A stretch of 62,355 nucleotides of DNA. Origin: Leptotrichia sp. oral taxon 879 str. F0557 (lineage in GTDB: Bacteria > Fusobacteriota > Fusobacteriia > Fusobacteriales > Leptotrichiaceae). The notes under the pieces are model-generated. The model was not told the origin of the DNA. It searched no databases and worked only from the letters and a program-made list of their open reading frames with translations. The stretch covers positions 1 through 62,355 of the forward strand of contig NZ_KI271333.1 of assembly GCF_000469385.1 (NCBI RefSeq). The letters are read 5' to 3'. The position numbers were made by a program, and so were the translations under genes. Position 1 is the first letter of the stretch. Each line of letters opens with the position of its first letter. Below, piece after piece: positions 44,961 to 52,679 of the stretch.

Positions 44961-46061
44961 CTAAGATTGTGTTTTTCTATATTTCCTAGCAATTATCAGT
45001 AAAATTGCACAAGTTAGAAATAATATTGAAAATTCCATAATCATAAAATTTTGTCTAAAAGTAAAAATTGCTATAAATGAAATAGTTAAAATTCCTAAAA
45101 TTTTTGAAAAATCCTTTTTGTTTAGACGCTTTTCTTTGTCCAGATAAATACCATTTGCGAATAACATTAAGTAAAAGCCTGTATATCCAAAAATGTAAAA
45201 AAGTGCCAAAAAAGTTTTATTCGGTTCTTGCCCAACTAAATTCCAAGAGGAAATTATAATTCCTAAACTAATTAGCAGGAAAAAATGTGAATACATCAGC
45301 ACCAATCCACGTGTTACCGGATGATGGTTTATCATTTTGTTTATCAAGATTGTATATGTTCCAAATAGTGAAAATATTGCAATTAAAGCGATAAATGGAT
45401 AAATTGTAAAATGCTTTATATCAAAATATTTTGCAATCCCGACAATCATTTCTCCAAAGAACAAAATTGTCAATAATTCAAATCGTTCTTTTAAATGTCC
45501 AAACTTAGCAACATTGTTGTCAAATTCAATTTTGTAAATTACAGGAAGAAAAACTCCTGAAAAGTTTGCAATTATAAGAAGTATTGTTCCAATATAAAAA
45601 TTTACGAACAGACTGACCATAAGCAATGAACTAACGATTAAAAGAATATTTCTAGCATTAACAGCTTCTTTTTCGCCAAATTCTTTTTTCATTGCTTGAC
45701 AGTGATACAAAAATGCTACACTCAAAGCCATAATTAACATTGAAATTGTAAAAGGATAGTAGGCTTGACTCCAATCTGCTAAAAAAGAATTAGACAAATA
45801 AATCGCTGCCGTCATATTTACACACATAGTCATAATTTCACGAAAGTTAAACGTCCCAAATCTATTCAAATAGTTTGTCATATACAACCATTCTTGTAAG
45901 ACAACGAGCGATGCTAATACAAAATTAAAAAATGTCCAAGGCTCAATCACTCCGTGATGAGGATGATGAATAATTCCTGATATTTTCAAAATAGCATAAA
46001 CAAATATCAAATCATAAAAAAGTTCGATATTTTCAACTTTTCTTTCTTTAATTAAACTCAT
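44961..46061 (-). CDS. LtrA-like (low temperature requirement) membrane protein
   Basis: This 366-residue polytopic protein has about nine or ten hydrophobic segments. The N-terminal ERKVENIELFYDLIFVYA is the family mark of LtrA proteins, in which ELF-x-DL-x-FV is conserved. FNFREIMTMCVNMTAAIYL and the central RFELLTILFFGEMIVGIAKYF segment (with an E, as in other members) are also typical. The biochemical role of LtrA proteins is unknown. It starts behind AAGGAGATG. It is probably co-transcribed after the membrane protein gene at 46122-46832. Confidence 0.85.
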   Translation of the reverse strand: MSLIKERKVENIELFYDLIFVYAILKISGIIHHPHHGVIEPWTFFNFVLASLVVLQEWLYMTNYLNRFGTFNFREIMTMCVNMTAAIYLSNSFLADWSQAYYPFTISMLIMALSVAFLYHCQAMKKEFGEKEAVNARNILLIVSSLLMVSLFVNFYIGTILLIIANFSGVFLPVIYKIEFDNNVAKFGHLKERFELLTILFFGEMIVGIAKYFDIKHFTIYPFIALIAIFSLFGTYTILINKMINHHPVTRGLVLMYSHFFLLISLGIIISSWNLVGQEPNKTFLALFYIFGYTGFYLMLFANGIYLDKEKRLNKKDFSKILGILTISFIAIFTFRQNFMIMEFSILFLTCAILLIIARKYRKTQS

Positions 46062-46121
46062 TTTTTCATCTCCTTGCTTTAATTTTTTTGACTTTTGAAA
46101 TTTCCTGTTCAGTTAAAATAT

Positions 46122-46832
46122 TTAATTTTGAGGAATAAGTCCCAAAGATTTTTCAATTTTAATTGTTCTGTCAACATCTTTTTTGTAAGTAATACCTAAC
46201 TTATAGTAATGATTTTCTTTCATTTTCAAAAAACTCCATCCGTAATCTTTTTTCTCAATTACTAGATACTGTCCTTTCTCATTGGATAAAATTGCCTTTA
46301 TTTTAGGTTCTTCTATATTATCTCTCCTCTTATAATCCCACAAAATCTCAAAATAATTTGTAGAATCCCAAATCCATTTTTTCACATCTTCTGTATTTTC
46401 AAGTTTTTTCCCATTTACATAAAGTTCCTTACTATTTGAAATAATTTTCCTAATTTCTTTTAAATCCCTAACATAACTTGGTAACTGAAATATATTTATG
46501 TTAATTAGAGTTATTACAATTAAACAAGCTGATACACAGCCCATCTTTAAATAAAAAATTTTCTTTCTTAACTTCTCTTTTTGCAAAGTTTCCTCAAAAT
46601 CTCCAGTTTCTTCATTCTCTTTTTCATAAACATTTACAAAATCCTTTTTTGTTTCCAAATAAAACTTCAAAATTCCAAAAATAATTATTAACCAAATAGA
46701 TATAATATTTTTATTAATTTTTAAAAATCCTATTATAATGGGAATAATTACATACATTAAACTATTCAGCAAAGTAAACAGGTATCTTTTTATCTTTTCC
46801 CTTTTTATTTCATACTCATCATAAACATACAT
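46122..46832 (-). CDS. Uncharacterised membrane protein
   Basis: This 236-residue protein has two adjacent hydrophobic segments (about 16-38 and 44-60) and a third at about 93-113. A soluble C-terminal domain follows (about 115-236), containing KELYVNGKKLENTEDVKKWI and KGQYLVIEKKDYGWSFLKM. The short cytoplasmic loop between segments 2 and 3 is Glu/Lys rich. No known family was recognised. It starts behind TTAGGAG at 46832 and sits about 60 bases upstream of the LtrA-like gene on the same strand. Confidence 0.7.
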   Translation of the reverse strand: MYVYDEYEIKREKIKRYLFTLLNSLMYVIIPIIIGFLKINKNIISIWLIIIFGILKFYLETKKDFVNVYEKENEETGDFEETLQKEKLRKKIFYLKMGCVSACLIVITLININIFQLPSYVRDLKEIRKIISNSKELYVNGKKLENTEDVKKWIWDSTNYFEILWDYKRRDNIEEPKIKAILSNEKGQYLVIEKKDYGWSFLKMKENHYYKLGITYKKDVDRTIKIEKSLGLIPQN

Positions 46833-46903
46833 ATTTTTAATCTCCTAATATTAAAAATCGTCTTTTAACATTTTACAATATTAACAAAATTTTTTCAAAT
46901 TAA

Positions 46904-46932
46904 TTGATAAAAAACTTTTTTTATGGTATAAT
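46904..46932 (+). promoter_or_regulatory. Strong promoter of a small RNA
   Basis: TTGATA and TATAAT are separated by exactly 17 bases (46904-46909 and 46927-46932). The predicted start is near 46939. No open frame of useful length follows before a terminator at 47006. Confidence 0.65.
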
Positions 46933-46938
46933 TATTTT

Positions 46939-47007
46939 GTAAAAAGTAATCATGTGTATATTAAAAATTTGACGACAGAAGCCAGTTTGATTTAAGCTGG
47001 CTTTTTG
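46939..47007 (+). ncRNA. Putative antisense small RNA antitoxin (about 68 nt)
   Basis: It begins after a near-consensus promoter and ends with the terminator GCCAG/CTGGC (46981-46985, 46997-47001) and a T run. Its 5' part, AATCATG (46948-46954), GTATATTAA and TTTGACGA (to 46975), is the reverse complement of three blocks at 47038-47065. This is 24 paired bases with a one-base bulge and a small internal loop. The target is the leader of the short mRNA next to it, immediately before its ribosome binding site. An antitoxin role is inferred from this pairing and from the peptide encoded downstream. Confidence 0.6.
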
Positions 47008-47016
47008 TATTATAAT
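46987..47016 (+). promoter_or_regulatory. Possible promoter of the small toxin mRNA
   Basis: TTGATT (inside the small RNA terminator loop) and TATAAT (47011-47016) are 18 bases apart. A second TATAAT at 47021-47026 is an alternative -10 with a poorer -35. The transcript would start near 47023 with a GGTTTT/AAAACC hairpin at its 5' end. Confidence 0.4.
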
Positions 47017-47080
47017 TTGATATAATTATTTGGGTTTTCGTCAAAAACCTTAATATACCATGATTGGGGGTGAAACTGTC

Positions 47081-47149
47081 ATGGAGCGTGATATAATTTA
47101 TATCATAATTCAAATTGTAGTTGTCTACTATTTTTTAAGTAGAGGATAA
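47081..47149 (+). CDS. Putative type I toxin, 22-residue hydrophobic peptide
   Basis: A 22-residue frame reads MERDIIYIIIQIVVVYYFLS then RG. It has charged ends and a continuous hydrophobic core that would span a membrane. It is preceded by GGGGGTG, a Shine-Dalgarno-like sequence ten bases before the ATG. Directly after the stop, CACCCCAA (47150-47157) can pair with that site. A terminator at 47178-47207 ends a transcript of about 185 bases. Size and composition resemble Ibs-, Fst- or TisB-like type I toxins, though no sequence relation to a named family was recognised. A leader-peptide role for manA is unlikely because a terminator and a new promoter intervene. Confidence 0.55.
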   Translation: MERDIIYIIIQIVVVYYFLSRG

Positions 47150-47177
47150 CACCCCAAAAATGAAAAAATACTTTTCC

Positions 47178-47207
47178 CCTGCAGATATTATTTGCAGGTT
47201 TTTTTTT
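47178..47207 (+). terminator. Terminator of the toxin mRNA
   Basis: CCTGCA pairs with TGCAGG across a nine-base loop and is followed by nine Ts. Confidence 0.85.
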
Positions 47208-47229
47208 GCAAAATTTTTTCATTATGTTG

Positions 47230-47258
47230 TTGTAAAATTTGATTCAAAATGTTATCAT
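47230..47258 (+). promoter_or_regulatory. Putative manA promoter
   Basis: TTGTAA and TATCAT are 17 bases apart, beginning 23 bases after the T run of the toxin terminator and ending 57 bases before the manA start. Confidence 0.45.
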
Positions 47259-47315
47259 GAAATAAAGAAATTATTGAAAATTAATTATATAAATGAAATA
47301 AAGGAGAGAGTTCTT

Positions 47316-48293
47316 ATGTTATATCCAATGAAGTTTAAAAAATTTTTTGTGGAAAAAGTATGGGGTGGACGTGAATTTGAAACAAAATTAGGAATGAAAT
47401 TGCCTGAAGGCAAAAAAATTGGAGAATCTTGGGAAGTGTCAGCACATCCGCATGGAATGGGAATTGTCGAAAATGGTGCTTTAACTGGACAAAGGCTAGA
47501 TGATATTTATAAGAAATATAAAGGGGAGCTTGCTGGAAAAAAAGTTTATGAAAAATATCAAGATAAATTTCCACTTCTTATAAAATATTTGGACGTAAAT
47601 GACAGACTTTCTATCCAAGTGCATCCAAGTGATGAAGTTGCCCTAAAAAAACACAATGAATTTGGGAAAAGTGAATCTTGGTATATAATGGAGGCAAGTG
47701 ATGATGCAACTTTAATTATGGGAATGAAGCCTGGTATCACAAAAGAAAAATTCTTGGAAAAAGTAGAAAAAAATGATTTTGACGGACTATTTAAAGAAAA
47801 AACTGTTAAAAAAGGTGATTTTATTGATATTACACCAGGAACAGTCCATGCCTCATTAAAAGGAAGCGTACTTTTTGCAGAAGTTCAGCAGAACTCAGAT
47901 GTAACTTATAGAATCTATGATTTTGATAGAATTGATGAAAATGGTAAAAAAAGAGAACTGCACTTACAGGATTCTGCTGATGTAATTGATTTTGGAAAAG
48001 AAGTGGAAATTAAAAATACTGATTTTGATGATTCTGAAAATGGGAAAGATATTTTGAGAAAACATATTATAAAAAAAGAATATTACTCAATTGATAAATT
48101 AAAATTTTCTGATTCTTTTGAAGATGTGAACAATGAAAGCATGACAATTTATTCAATATTGGAAGGAGAAGGAAAAATTGTATGGGGAGAAAACGAAGGG
48201 CTTTCAATTAAAAAAGGAGAAACAGTTTTAATCCCTGTTGGAATTAATATAAAAACTATTGGAAGCTTTGAAATTTTAAGGACTGTAATTTAA
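47316..48293 (+). CDS. manA: Mannose-6-phosphate isomerase, class I
   Basis: This 325-residue zinc-dependent cupin-fold isomerase converts mannose 6-phosphate and fructose 6-phosphate. The start is placed at ATG 47316 behind AAAGGAGAGAG. An upstream in-frame ATG at 47160 would run through the terminator hairpin and add unrelated sequence. LYPMKFKKFFVEKVWGG and GESWEVSAHP mark the N-terminus. Zinc ligands are in SIQVHPSDE (Gln and His), a following Glu and the PGTVHA histidine. The protein is the short Bacillus-type form. No mannose PTS gene is adjacent. Confidence 0.94.
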   Translation: MLYPMKFKKFFVEKVWGGREFETKLGMKLPEGKKIGESWEVSAHPHGMGIVENGALTGQRLDDIYKKYKGELAGKKVYEKYQDKFPLLIKYLDVNDRLSIQVHPSDEVALKKHNEFGKSESWYIMEASDDATLIMGMKPGITKEKFLEKVEKNDFDGLFKEKTVKKGDFIDITPGTVHASLKGSVLFAEVQQNSDVTYRIYDFDRIDENGKKRELHLQDSADVIDFGKEVEIKNTDFDDSENGKDILRKHIIKKEYYSIDKLKFSDSFEDVNNESMTIYSILEGEGKIVWGENEGLSIKKGETVLIPVGINIKTIGSFEILRTVI

Positions 48294-48300
48294 GTAGATG

Positions 48301-48358
48301 AAGGCAAGAATTCTAGTTTACTTTTTAGGTAAAATTGGATGATTTGCCTTGTTTTTTT
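48301..48358 (+). terminator. Terminator after manA
   Basis: AAGGCAA pairs with TTGCCTT across a long AT-rich loop, then GTTTTTTT. Confidence 0.6.
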
Positions 48359-48504
48359 AGTTGGAATATGATATTCTAATGTTATACTAATATTGTTTTA
48401 TAGTTAAATAATATATAATGTTTTGAAAATATATATTAAATTTTTACTTTAGTATATTTTAGTTAATAATTGTTTTTCTATTTATATTTATAATTCATTT
48501 TAAC

Positions 48505-48650
48505 GTAAGGGCATCGACATCATGCCCTCTTTCATAATAACAGTTATTTGAATACTTAACTGGCTACCTCTTAGAGCTAATGGCGAAAAGTTCTATGGAC
48601 TACCCTTCTTGACGTAAAATTTTCTTATAAAAGAAAAATAGAACTCATTT
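48505..48650 (+). repeat. Dispersed structured repeat family 2, copy Z (diverged)
   Basis: AAGGGCAT pairs with ATGCCCT at its head, followed by CATAATAACAGTTATTTGAA, as in copy Y. Then AATGGCGAAAAGTTCTATGGACT replaces GCGAAAGTGCTACGCACT. The stem is preserved as AGTTC against GGACT, with changes on both sides. The remaining 48651-48931 sequence is AT-rich, with no other structure that I can defend. Confidence 0.45.
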
Positions 48651-48931
48651 TTAAATATAGGTTATTTTAATATGAATAAGTATATATAATTTTAAATAAT
48701 TTATAAAAGTTTAAACAACTATTTTTCTTCTGACGAAATTTTGCTTAATATTTTTTACTAAACTATTTGTTTATTAAATTAAAAATGCCTAAACGAGCTG
48801 GGATTAAAAAGGTATGGTAATTATTTCCGTTTGCCCTAAAAAAGTATAAAGAAATATAAGAAAAATATTTATTGATAAAAAAATTTATAGAGTTTTTGAA
48901 AAAATAATTGAAAGAATAGGAATTAAGAAAA

Positions 48932-49456
48932 GTGAAAAAAAAGATTTTGTTAATTGGAATAATGCTTGGAATTTCATCTTGTGGAATTGTTGGCGGAGTT
49001 GGAAGTGTAGTTGGAGGAACTATAAAAGCTGCAGGTGGAATTACTGGAGCGGTTATTGGGACAACTGGTAAATTGATTGGAGGTATTATTGGTGGAAAAG
49101 ATGGAGAAATAAAGGCCAAAAATACAAAATATAAATTTTCAGATGCAGAAGTTGAAATAACAGGCAATAAGACTATTGTTACAGGGATTTTAACACATAA
49201 TGGAGTAACAAAGAGAAATTTAACTATTGAGATTCCATGTTTTGATGAAAATGGAGCAAAAATTGGAGATGCAGTTGATAATATAAGTTCGCTTGGAAAA
49301 GATGAAAAATGGGAATTTCAGGCAGTTCTTAATACAAATGAGACAAAGACTTGCAAGTTGAAGGATACTTATGTTTATGAAGGAAGTATAAATACAACTA
49401 TTGAAAATAATGATGGTTCTGAAAATATAAATAATATTGATAAAGAACAAAAATAA
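48932..49456 (+). CDS. Lipoprotein with glycine-zipper segment and FxLYD-like domain
   Basis: This 174-residue protein starts at GTG 48932, with a lipobox LGISSC. Residues about 18-55 form a run of Gly spaced every three or four positions (VGGVGSVVGG, GGITGAVIG, GGIIGG), as in glycine-zipper membrane segments. The C-terminal part has the pattern TGNKTIVTGILTHNG, KRNLTIEIPCFDENG and LGKDEKWEFQAVL. This resembles FxLYD-type immunoglobulin-like domains in lipoproteins. It probably sits in the outer membrane or periplasm. No specific function is evident. A weak ribosome binding site makes the start uncertain. Confidence 0.7.
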   Translation: MKKKILLIGIMLGISSCGIVGGVGSVVGGTIKAAGGITGAVIGTTGKLIGGIIGGKDGEIKAKNTKYKFSDAEVEITGNKTIVTGILTHNGVTKRNLTIEIPCFDENGAKIGDAVDNISSLGKDEKWEFQAVLNTNETKTCKLKDTYVYEGSINTTIENNDGSENINNIDKEQK

Positions 49457-49472
49457 GAATTGGAGGAAACGA

Positions 49473-50150
49473 ATGATGACAGGAATTATTGGAGCTGTAA
49501 TTGAAGAGGCTGAGGCAATAAAAAAGGAAATTAAGGATATTAAAGAAAATATTATAAACGGAATATCGTTTTTTACTGGGAAATTTAATGATAAAGATGT
49601 TGTTTTTGTACAGTCTGGAATTGGGAAGGTAAATGCTGCGATTACTGCTACTTTATTAATTGAGAAATTTGGTGTAGATGAGGTAATTTTTTCAGGAGTT
49701 GCAGGATCGTTGGATGAAAGACTGAAAGTTGGAGATGTTGTTATTGGGCGAGATGTTGTTCAACATGATGTTGATGCTACAGCATTTGGTTATAAAATGG
49801 GACAGATTCCTCAAATGAAGGAGTGGGCATTTGAGTCAGATAAGGAACTTATTGAAAAAACTGGAAATATAACTGATTTTGAACATCAGATATTACTTGG
49901 AAGAATTTTGACTGGGGATCAGTTTGTGAGTCAAAAAAAAATAAAAATTCAGCTTGGAAAGGATTTTGAGGCACTTTGTGTGGATATGGAAAGTGGAGCT
50001 GTAGCTCAGGTTTGCACAAGATTAGGTGTAAAATTTTTGATAATCCGTTCAATTTCAGATTCGATTACAGATGATTCCGGAATGGAATACACAAGTTTTG
50101 TAAAACTTGCAGCGGAAAATTCTAAAAAAATATTAAAAGAGATTGTTTAA
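49473..50150 (+). CDS. mtnN: 5'-methylthioadenosine/S-adenosylhomocysteine nucleosidase
   Basis: This protein of about 225 residues starts at ATG 49473 (or 49476) behind TTGGAGGAAAC. TGIIGAVIEEAEAIKKEI is the family start. VVFVQSGIGKVNAAITATLL, FSGVAGSLDERLKVGDVVIG, CVDMESGAVAQVC (substrate-binding Met-Glu) and IRSISDSITDDSG (catalytic Asp) follow. It hydrolyses MTA and SAH, recycling methionine and adenine, and feeds the AI-2 precursor path if luxS is present elsewhere. It is the first gene of a run with the SPOR and DHH proteins. Confidence 0.95.
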   Translation: MMTGIIGAVIEEAEAIKKEIKDIKENIINGISFFTGKFNDKDVVFVQSGIGKVNAAITATLLIEKFGVDEVIFSGVAGSLDERLKVGDVVIGRDVVQHDVDATAFGYKMGQIPQMKEWAFESDKELIEKTGNITDFEHQILLGRILTGDQFVSQKKIKIQLGKDFEALCVDMESGAVAQVCTRLGVKFLIIRSISDSITDDSGMEYTSFVKLAAENSKKILKEIV

Positions 50151-50181
50151 TAAAATAAAAAGTTGAAAGAAGGGAGAAAAA

Positions 50182-51009
50182 ATGAGTTTTCGGTTAAATC
50201 CGTTTAAAGTAATGAGAGCAGTTGGAATTGTTGCAGTTGTTACTTATGGTATAGTGCTTGCAACAGGCTATAAAAAGTCAAAAGAAACTACGACTGAAAG
50301 CGTTACAAAAGAGATGAAAATTAGAAATAAGGATTTTTACAATTCTAAAGACTATAAAAACAATTTGACTTTACCAAATCAGGTTGTGGAAAATAATAAT
50401 GAAACAGTCACAAAAGAGCTTGAGCAGGCAAAAAGCTCACAGCCAATTAATTTACAGCAAGATCAAATAGCAATTAATCCAAAAAACGTTTCATCACAAT
50501 CACAAACAAATGTAAAAATAACTAATGATGCCAAAAAGAAACAGGAAGAAACAAAACTGGAAGTTAAAAAATTAGAGCAGAAAAAACAGGAAGAGGCAAA
50601 AATTGCTGAGCAGAAACGTCAGGAAGAAGCAAGAATAGAAGCTCGTCAAGCTGAAATAAGAAAACAGCAGCAGGAGGCAGCTAGAAAGGAACAGGCAAGA
50701 GTAGAAGCGGCAAAACAGCATGCTAAAGAAGAGGCAGCAAGAAAAGCAAGGGAAGAAGCCAAAAAAAATCAGATAAAAAGCGGATCTAAAAAGTACATTC
50801 AGGTAGCTTCGGTAACTTCGGAATCTTCAGCAAGAGAAATAGCTAAAAAGCTAGGTGGGAATTTCTATTATAAAAAAACTTCAGTAAATGGAAGAACAGT
50901 TTATGTAGTGATGTCAAATATGACAGACAACCCGAATACTTTAAAAACTATGGAAAATCAAGCTAAGAAAGCAGGAAGTGGCTATATGATCCGTTCTGTT
51001 GGGAAATAA
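50182..51009 (+). CDS. SPOR-domain membrane protein with coiled coil
   Basis: This 275-residue protein has one N-terminal transmembrane segment (about 12-30). A disordered Thr/Asn/Gln region follows, then a long Lys/Glu/Ala/Gln/Arg coiled coil (about 112-200). The C-terminal SPOR domain (about 205-275) reads KKYIQVASVTSESSAREIAK and NGRTVYVVMSNM. SPOR domains bind denuded peptidoglycan at the septum, so a role in division or envelope constriction is likely. It lies between mtnN and a DHH phosphoesterase gene. Confidence 0.88.
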   Translation: MSFRLNPFKVMRAVGIVAVVTYGIVLATGYKKSKETTTESVTKEMKIRNKDFYNSKDYKNNLTLPNQVVENNNETVTKELEQAKSSQPINLQQDQIAINPKNVSSQSQTNVKITNDAKKKQEETKLEVKKLEQKKQEEAKIAEQKRQEEARIEARQAEIRKQQQEAARKEQARVEAAKQHAKEEAARKAREEAKKNQIKSGSKKYIQVASVTSESSAREIAKKLGGNFYYKKTSVNGRTVYVVMSNMTDNPNTLKTMENQAKKAGSGYMIRSVGK

Positions 51010-51048
51010 TAGCTAAAAAATTTAAGAACAGGAATAAAATAAAAATAT

Positions 51049-52065
51049 ATGAAAAAAAATTATAAAGGAAACATTTCTCCAAAAGAAATCGTAAATGAAA
51101 TAAAACTATCTAAAAATATTATTTTAACAGCGCATATTAATCCCGATGGAGATGCATTAGGCTCGCTTTTGGCATTTTATTTTATGATAGATGATTTTTG
51201 CAAAAAAAATAATATGGAGAAAATGATAAAAATCGTTGTTGATGATAAGTTGCCTAAGTATATGCGACATTTTGAAGATACAGAATTGATTTGGAGCTAT
51301 GAAAAATTTAGTGATGAATTTAAGCATAATTTTCAAAATGATGAAAAATTTGACTTGTTTATAAGCTTAGATTGTGCAAATAAGGAAAGATATGGAAAGG
51401 CTATAGAAATAAAAAAACTTAGTAAAAAATCTATAAATATCGATCATCACATTAGCAATACTGAACATGCAGATTTTAATTATGTGGAAGACATTTGCAG
51501 TACAGGGGAGCTTTTGTATCAGTTTTTAGAGATTTTTGAGATTGAGCTGAGAGAGAAAATCGCTAAATATATGTATCTTGGAATAATTAATGATACTGGT
51601 AACTTTAGGCATGACAATGTTACAGAACATACTTTTTTTGTATGTTCCAAGTTGATTGGAGCAGGTGTTAATAATCACAAGATTGCTAATATTATTTTTG
51701 AAGTTAGTGAAAAAAAAGTTGGATTTATTGGTGAGCTTTATAAAAATAAAAAAATTAATGAGTATTATAAGTTCATAAGCTACTATTTGACACAGGAAAA
51801 AATGAAAAAGTTAAGTATTGAAAAAGATGATACAGATGGTGCGGCAGAAATGCTTTTAAAGATTGAAGGAATGGAACTTTCACTATTTGTAAGAGAAGAT
51901 GTTGATGGTTCATTAAAAGGAAGTTTTCGTGCAAATGATAAATATAACGTAAATAAAATAGCTTCAATTTTTGGCGGTGGAGGACATATAAAAGCCGCTG
52001 GTTTCAAGACAAATTTATCTTTTGAGGAAATTTTGGAAAAAACATATCAAGAACTTGAAAAATAA
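51049..52065 (+). CDS. DHH-family phosphoesterase, NrnA-like oligoribonuclease
   Basis: This 338-residue two-domain protein has DHH motifs: AHINPDGDALGS (about 26-37), SLDCANKERYG, NIDHHISNTEHADFNYVED and GIINDTGNFRHDN. The DHHA1 domain at the C-terminus ends with SFRANDKYNVNKIASIFGGG followed by GHIKAAGF. NrnA-type members degrade nano-RNAs and can dephosphorylate pAp; others cleave cyclic di-AMP. Two manganese ions are expected at the active site. The exact substrate is not determined by sequence alone. Confidence 0.9.
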   Translation: MKKNYKGNISPKEIVNEIKLSKNIILTAHINPDGDALGSLLAFYFMIDDFCKKNNMEKMIKIVVDDKLPKYMRHFEDTELIWSYEKFSDEFKHNFQNDEKFDLFISLDCANKERYGKAIEIKKLSKKSINIDHHISNTEHADFNYVEDICSTGELLYQFLEIFEIELREKIAKYMYLGIINDTGNFRHDNVTEHTFFVCSKLIGAGVNNHKIANIIFEVSEKKVGFIGELYKNKKINEYYKFISYYLTQEKMKKLSIEKDDTDGAAEMLLKIEGMELSLFVREDVDGSLKGSFRANDKYNVNKIASIFGGGGHIKAAGFKTNLSFEEILEKTYQELEK

Positions 52066-52103
52066 ATTTAAATAAAAATCTTTATTTAAGAAAGGAGAAT
52101 TTT

Positions 52104-52322
52104 ATGTATGATTTTAATATGTTTAATTATCTTAAAATAAAGGGATTTTCAAATGCTCAGCTTGCGGAAAATTTTCAGCAAATTGAAAAGGCAAATCAAA
52201 ATATTAATGAAATTCTTGACAGTAATCCAAATGCTGTTCTAAAAAAAATAAAATATACTTATCTGGATGAGGAAAAAACAGATTTGCAATTCGATATTAA
52301 AATAGAGGTAGTGAATAATTAA
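52104..52322 (+). CDS. Uncharacterised small soluble protein
   Basis: This 72-residue protein follows an AAAGGAG site. It has a helical first half (FSNAQLAENFQQIEKANQNI) and a beta-like second half (KIKYTYLDEEKTDLQFDIKI). No known family is evident. Its stop overlaps the ATG of the next gene by one base, so the two are translationally coupled, after the DHH gene. Confidence 0.6.
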   Translation: MYDFNMFNYLKIKGFSNAQLAENFQQIEKANQNINEILDSNPNAVLKKIKYTYLDEEKTDLQFDIKIEVVNN

Positions 52323-52624
52323 TGGAAAAGAAAATACGAAAAATAATAATAATTTTATGTTTTGGAATGTTAATAAGCTGTTCATCAGTTGGAAAAAGAG
52401 TTGTACCAGATTCGGCGGTTGTATCGAGGGATACTGTTGTTAGCAATAGCATTGAAGAGGTAAAGAAAAAATTTAATGAGGCAGTTGGAGCTCAGCATGT
52501 TGGATTGTATAAAAAAGGATTTAGAAATTGGAAGGTTATTTTATATGGTTCACAAGCATATTACCAAGTAATCGTTGCAGAAGATGGCAAAATTGTTTCA
52601 AGTGAAAGACTTGAATATAAATAA
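52322..52624 (+). CDS. Small uncharacterised lipoprotein
   Basis: This 100-residue protein has a lipoprotein signal ending MLISC at about residue 20. The short mature domain has NSIEEVKKKFNEAVGAQHVG and NWKVILYGSQAYYQVIVAED. It begins one base inside the previous stop. An envelope location is inferred from the lipobox. It ends before a terminator that separates it from the convergent TetR gene. Confidence 0.68.
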   Translation: MEKKIRKIIIILCFGMLISCSSVGKRVVPDSAVVSRDTVVSNSIEEVKKKFNEAVGAQHVGLYKKGFRNWKVILYGSQAYYQVIVAEDGKIVSSERLEYK

Positions 52625-52630
52625 AATAAA

Positions 52631-52665
52631 AAAGGGAGTTTTTGTATATTCTCCCTAAGTTTTTA
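52631..52665 (+). terminator. Terminator after the small lipoprotein gene
   Basis: AGGGAG pairs with CTCCCT, followed by AAGTTTTT. The opposite strand gives an A run, so it favours the plus-strand unit. Confidence 0.6.
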
Positions 52666-52679
52666 ATCTAAAATTATAT

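Noticed and set aside
47160-47315. N-terminal extension of ManA from ATG 47160
   Set aside because: It would run through the terminator hairpin at 47178-47207 and has no ribosome binding site; ATG 47316 has AAAGGAGAGAG and gives the normal ManA start.
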